From Lachnospiraceae bacterium (GTDB lineage Bacteria; Bacillota; Clostridia; Lachnospirales; Lachnospiraceae), in NCBI GenBank assembly GCA_017482485.1, contig JAFUMV010000117.1, positions 1-64,000 on the forward strand: a stretch of DNA of 64,000 nucleotides, given 5' to 3'. Positions 61,487-64,000 of the stretch are shown piece after piece. A program made the position numbers and the translations under genes. Every line of letters starts with the position of its first letter. Position 1 is the stretch's first letter. Below the pieces are notes generated by a model that had not been told where the DNA came from, did no database searches, and was given only the letters and a program-made list of their open reading frames with translations.

Positions 61487-62404
61487 ATGAAATATGGGGC
61501 ATTGTCGTTAGAACAGAGGCTGAAAGAGAATGTGAAGGACTACAGCCTTGAGAATCTTTTTGACTTAGCTAAGGTGGAGGAATATTTAACCAATCTGCAC
61601 AAAGTTATGGGGGTTGAACTTCTGCTGACTCAGCGTCATGGGGAGACCGCAGTGGAAGTTGGTGATTTCAGCGGTTTCGTGCCGGATGTGGTAAATGAGC
61701 CGGGACGCAAGATCAGAGTCCAGGGCAGAACTGTAGGCCATTTATATGCGAAGACAGAGGCTGCACCGGACAGAGCGCTGGCAGAGCAGTTATTGGATAA
61801 TATTGTGGACATTTATGCCAATATGGGCAATAAGCACTACTTATACAGAGAAACCGCGATTTATGCAGATGAGCTGGAAGCTGTCATTGAGAAGGAACGC
61901 TATCGTGCAAAGCGTGGAGAACACGAGGATGCACTTACCGGAACGTTAAGCAAGACTTACTTTATCGGCCGGCTCAAGGAGATGGAAGAGGTGGCTCCTG
62001 CCGCCGTTATCTGCGCGAATATCAATGACTGGAAATTTGTCCATGATCATTTCGGCATTGAAGAAAGCGACCGTCTGATTAAGACGATTGCAGGAATCGT
62101 CCGCAGTGAAGCGGGCAGCAATTATCTGATTGGCCGTGTGGACGGTGATGTTTTCGGAATTGTGATTCCGATGCCGGAGGATGGTGAGGCAGAAGATTAC
62201 TGCAGCAGAATTCAGCGGGCCTGTGTGGAGTTTGATGATCCGGTTCTGGCTCCTTCTCTCGCAGTTGGCATGGTTTATCGAAGTAATGTTGAGGTTTCAT
62301 TTATGAGTTGCTATTCCGATGCAGAATATGAGATGTTCAACAATAAATACGATATCAAGAATGCTCCCGGTTATCGGGAGAGACTGGAGCACGGCCTGAG
62401 ATAA
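61487..62404 (+). CDS. Degenerate GGDEF-domain protein
   Basis: A 305-residue cytoplasmic protein. The N-terminal half (1-130) resembles a small sensory domain (VEEYLTNLHKVMGVELLL). A coiled link with EDALTGTLSKTYFIGRL opens a GGDEF fold (about 145-300), where the active-site loop reads RVDGDVFGIV, that is DGDVF for GGDEF. It is therefore unlikely to make cyclic di-GMP and may instead bind nucleotides or a partner. It has its own promoter and precedes the DUF5688-like gene by 38 bases. Confidence 0.75.
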   Translation: MKYGALSLEQRLKENVKDYSLENLFDLAKVEEYLTNLHKVMGVELLLTQRHGETAVEVGDFSGFVPDVVNEPGRKIRVQGRTVGHLYAKTEAAPDRALAEQLLDNIVDIYANMGNKHYLYRETAIYADELEAVIEKERYRAKRGEHEDALTGTLSKTYFIGRLKEMEEVAPAAVICANINDWKFVHDHFGIEESDRLIKTIAGIVRSEAGSNYLIGRVDGDVFGIVIPMPEDGEAEDYCSRIQRACVEFDDPVLAPSLAVGMVYRSNVEVSFMSCYSDAEYEMFNNKYDIKNAPGYRERLEHGLR

Positions 62405-62442
62405 GAGGACTGTATGGACTGCGGTCTTATTTGTGGTGTGAT

Positions 62443-63174
62443 ATGGCAAACAGTTTATATAATAAAGGTTATGAAGAAATCAGGGAAAATCTGATCTGCA
62501 GACTGATTTCGGAAAGTGAAAGAGAATATTTAAGCAGGGTACCGCATAAAAAGGCATTTGGAGATTTGTATCTGGTGCCCTGCCTGTATCAGATGAAGGA
62601 TGATCAGACTGCCTGCGGATTTTCAGTGACCCGGGAAATTATGAGTGACTGGAACATTGATACAGAGCAGCTGATTGCGGATGCTTTTGAGAATATGCAG
62701 AAGGTGATGCCCTGTAAACTGGATCGGATGGGCAGCCTGATGGAAAGTGACAGAGGCGGTTCTGTAAAAGAAACGCTGCGCAAATTGCTCCTGGAAAAGT
62801 TTCCCGATAAACAGCCGGATGTGCTGGACCGGCTTGCGGTGGCGCTGACGAAGCAGTTTGACAGAAAAGTGCAGGATCACAGCTTCTTAAGACCCATGTG
62901 GGTATTGGGAAATACCTGCTGGCTGTTTGGCGCGGTGTCTGTTCTTTATCCAGGGGTGTTGGAACAGTTTGCACAACAGATGGACAGCGGAATTTATATT
63001 TTACCATCCAGTATTCATGAAGTGATTCTTTTGCCGGAAGGCGGCAATGAAAGCAGAGACTTTCTGTATGGAATGGTTGCTTCTGCAAACAGCAGAATGA
63101 CGGATTGTTCTAAGAAGCTTTCTGATCGGGTATATTACTACGACAGGCACAAAAAGGAAATTCAAACTTTCTAA
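62443..63174 (+). CDS. DUF5688-like protein
   Basis: A 243-residue soluble protein. GDLYLVPCLYQ, the middle WNIDTEQLIADAFENMQKVMP, LGNTCWLFGAVSVLYPGVLEQF and IYILPSSIHEVILLPE match the DUF5688 pattern; the N-terminal third of typical members seems shortened. The family is common in Lachnospiraceae and has no known function. The ATG at 62443 lacks a clear ribosome site, and TTG 62431 is an alternative. It may be translated from the upstream GGDEF-like message. Confidence 0.75.
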   Translation: MANSLYNKGYEEIRENLICRLISESEREYLSRVPHKKAFGDLYLVPCLYQMKDDQTACGFSVTREIMSDWNIDTEQLIADAFENMQKVMPCKLDRMGSLMESDRGGSVKETLRKLLLEKFPDKQPDVLDRLAVALTKQFDRKVQDHSFLRPMWVLGNTCWLFGAVSVLYPGVLEQFAQQMDSGIYILPSSIHEVILLPEGGNESRDFLYGMVASANSRMTDCSKKLSDRVYYYDRHKKEIQTF

Positions 63175-63181
63175 AAATTGC

Positions 63182-63210
63182 TGGACAAGATGAAAATCAT
63201 GTGCTATTAT
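63182..63210 (+). promoter_or_regulatory. tRNA-Arg promoter
   Basis: TGGACA at 63182-63187, 17-base spacer, TATTAT at 63205-63210 with a TGC extension just before. Transcription would start at about 63217, inside the 5' arm of the inverted repeat that brackets the tRNA. Confidence 0.65.
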
Positions 63211-63214
63211 GTGA

Positions 63215-63355
63215 CAGAGTGATGCGTAATAATTCTGTAATATCTTTTGATGTTACATTAAGCAACCGTAGTCTAACGGATAGAACGGAGGCCTCCGACG
63301 CCTTTAATGCAGGTTCGATTCCTGTCGGTTGCATTTTAAGCATCACTCTGCTTTT
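63215..63355 (+). terminator. Long-range inverted repeat bracketing tRNA-Arg, with T5 run
   Basis: CAGAGTGATGC (63215-63225) at the predicted 5' end of the transcript is the perfect inverse of GCATCACTCTG (63339-63349), which is followed by CTTTTT. No local hairpin lies between the tRNA and the T run, so the two ends of the transcript may pair to form the terminator or processing stem. Confidence 0.6.
63261..63332 (+). tRNA. tRNA-Arg (anticodon CCG)
   Basis: A 72-base cloverleaf. Acceptor GCAACCG pairs with CGGTTGC plus discriminator A. The anticodon stem GAGGC/GCCTT (one G-U) encloses loop CTCCGAC, anticodon CCG, reading CGG. T arm GCAGG/CCTGT with TTCGATT. The D stem has one C-A mismatch. 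CCA is not encoded. Confidence 0.88.
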
Positions 63356-63476
63356 TATCTGGGGGAAATGTTACCGTGTCTATTAAGAAATGTTTACAGG
63401 ACTTTTCATTAAAGGCGTGACAGTGATTTACAAAGGCGGAGTTTTTTAAACAGGCCGCTTAAGAGGTTGGGATTAT

Positions 63477-64000
63477 ATGGATAAAAGGAGAAAGGAAAAA
63501 GGGACAGCCCCTTTTATGGAATCTCTGAAAGAGAAAAAGATGAATGTAATTATAATTGCTGCTATTGTGGTAATTGTTATTGCAGTGATTATTGTTGCGG
63601 CAGTTTTTCTGGGAAAGGATGCAAAGGAGACAGCGTCTGACTCAGATACTCAGGTGAGCGAAACTGTATCGGAAACAGAATCTGTTACAGAATCTTATGT
63701 GGTGCCGCTGGAGGAAGAAGCCTATCCGGAGATTCATGCATTAATAGAAGAATATTATCAGGCTCTGACGGATGGAGATACAGAGAAGATTAAACAGTTG
63801 TCTGATGAAGTGGACGAAGAGACAATTATTTATTTACAGAAGAGAAGCGGTTATATCGAAGCTTATCAGAATCTGGTCTGCTATACCAAAAACGGACTGG
63901 AAGAGAATTCATATGTTGTTTATGCTTCCTACGAAATCAAATTCAAGGATATGGATACCCCGGTACCTGGTGTAAGCCCTTATCTTGTATATACGAAAGA
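63477..64000 (+). CDS. Membrane-anchored extracytoplasmic protein, N-terminal part
   Basis: The first 174 codons; the gene runs off the right edge. A Lys/Arg-rich cytoplasmic N-terminus (1-22) is followed by one long membrane segment (about 23-45, Ile/Val/Ala), a Ser/Thr/Glu-rich linker (to about 75) and a folded outer domain starting EEYYQALTDGDTEKI, a pattern seen in NTF2-like domains. AGAGG lies about 11 bases before ATG 63477. Function unknown. Confidence 0.75.
   Translation, partial: MDKRRKEKGTAPFMESLKEKKMNVIIIAAIVVIVIAVIIVAAVFLGKDAKETASDSDTQVSETVSETESVTESYVVPLEEEAYPEIHALIEEYYQALTDGDTEKIKQLSDEVDEETIIYLQKRSGYIEAYQNLVCYTKNGLEENSYVVYASYEIKFKDMDTPVPGVSPYLVYTK

Overview
This 64 kb window looks like chromosome from a Lachnospiraceae-type member of the Clostridia, probably a gut carbohydrate fermenter. 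The grounds are moderate GC, strong AAGGAGG ribosome sites, YesM/YesN-type two-component control of sugar ABC transporters, a FolB-FolK fusion, a DUF5688-like protein, Mbeg1-like/DUF2974 and DUF815 proteins, and many short lineage-type proteins. I cannot name the species from sequence alone.

Layout. 1-135 is the end of an IS256-like insertion sequence running off the left edge. 360-4073 holds a VOC protein, a GH36 alpha-galactosidase and a lactonase-type beta-propeller, followed by a decayed serine beta-lactamase-like gene. 4684-11588 is a sugar-uptake locus: a LacI repressor divergent from a binding protein, two CUT1 permeases and a GH31 alpha-glucosidase, with a clear promoter and LacI-type operator between them. 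11585-17100 is a regulatory and transport island: M20 peptidase, LysR, MATE and MarR on the minus strand, then a 42-aa protein and an MFS carrier on the plus strand. A near-identical 38-bp putative LysR site lies on each side of the MATE/MarR pair. 17101-17946 is non-coding apart from a deleted TetR gene that still has its operator-like palindrome. 17947-18957 is a zinc dehydrogenase. 19010-30207 is a second sugar locus: YesN/YesM-type response regulator and kinase, a large lipoprotein binding protein, two LplB/LplC-like permeases, a putative TIM-barrel glycosidase, a DMT carrier and an aldose epimerase. 30332-33054 has small membrane proteins, a PfkB kinase fused to an AraC DNA-binding domain, and an HD-domain protein. 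33295-38516 is a purine-type permease, an FAD oxidoreductase and a permuted GH3 glycosidase. 38629-46139 is housekeeping: a Rieske oxidoreductase, DegV, HflK/HflC, an Mbeg1-like hydrolase and a DinB-type polymerase. 46140-46876 is a tRNA-Leu followed by a dense non-coding repeat region. 47439-57275 carries FolB-FolK, PheA, a DUF815 ATPase, Ppx, Ppk1, Maf and a HAD-SARP-GGDEF-like fusion. 57397-64000 has a HAD phosphatase, a PHP phosphoesterase, an ABC-F protein, small proteins, a degenerate GGDEF protein, a DUF5688-like protein, tRNA-Arg and the start of a membrane-anchored protein.

The two sugar loci follow the same plan: a sensor or repressor next to a dedicated importer, then one or two hydrolases without export signals, so oligosaccharides are taken up and cut inside the cell. 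The polyphosphate genes (synthesis by Ppk1, breakdown by Ppx) sit in one run with an AAA ATPase and an unusual phosphatase-regulator fusion.

The most interesting points are: a two-hairpin leader element present twice with divergent stems but the same joints; the HAD-SARP/BTAD-GGDEF-like fusion; the PfkB-AraC fusion, whose ribosome site is buried in a terminator-like hairpin; the duplicated LysR site flanking MATE/MarR; the four-hairpin GGGGTAT repeat region; and a tRNA-Arg gene bracketed by an 11-bp inverted repeat.
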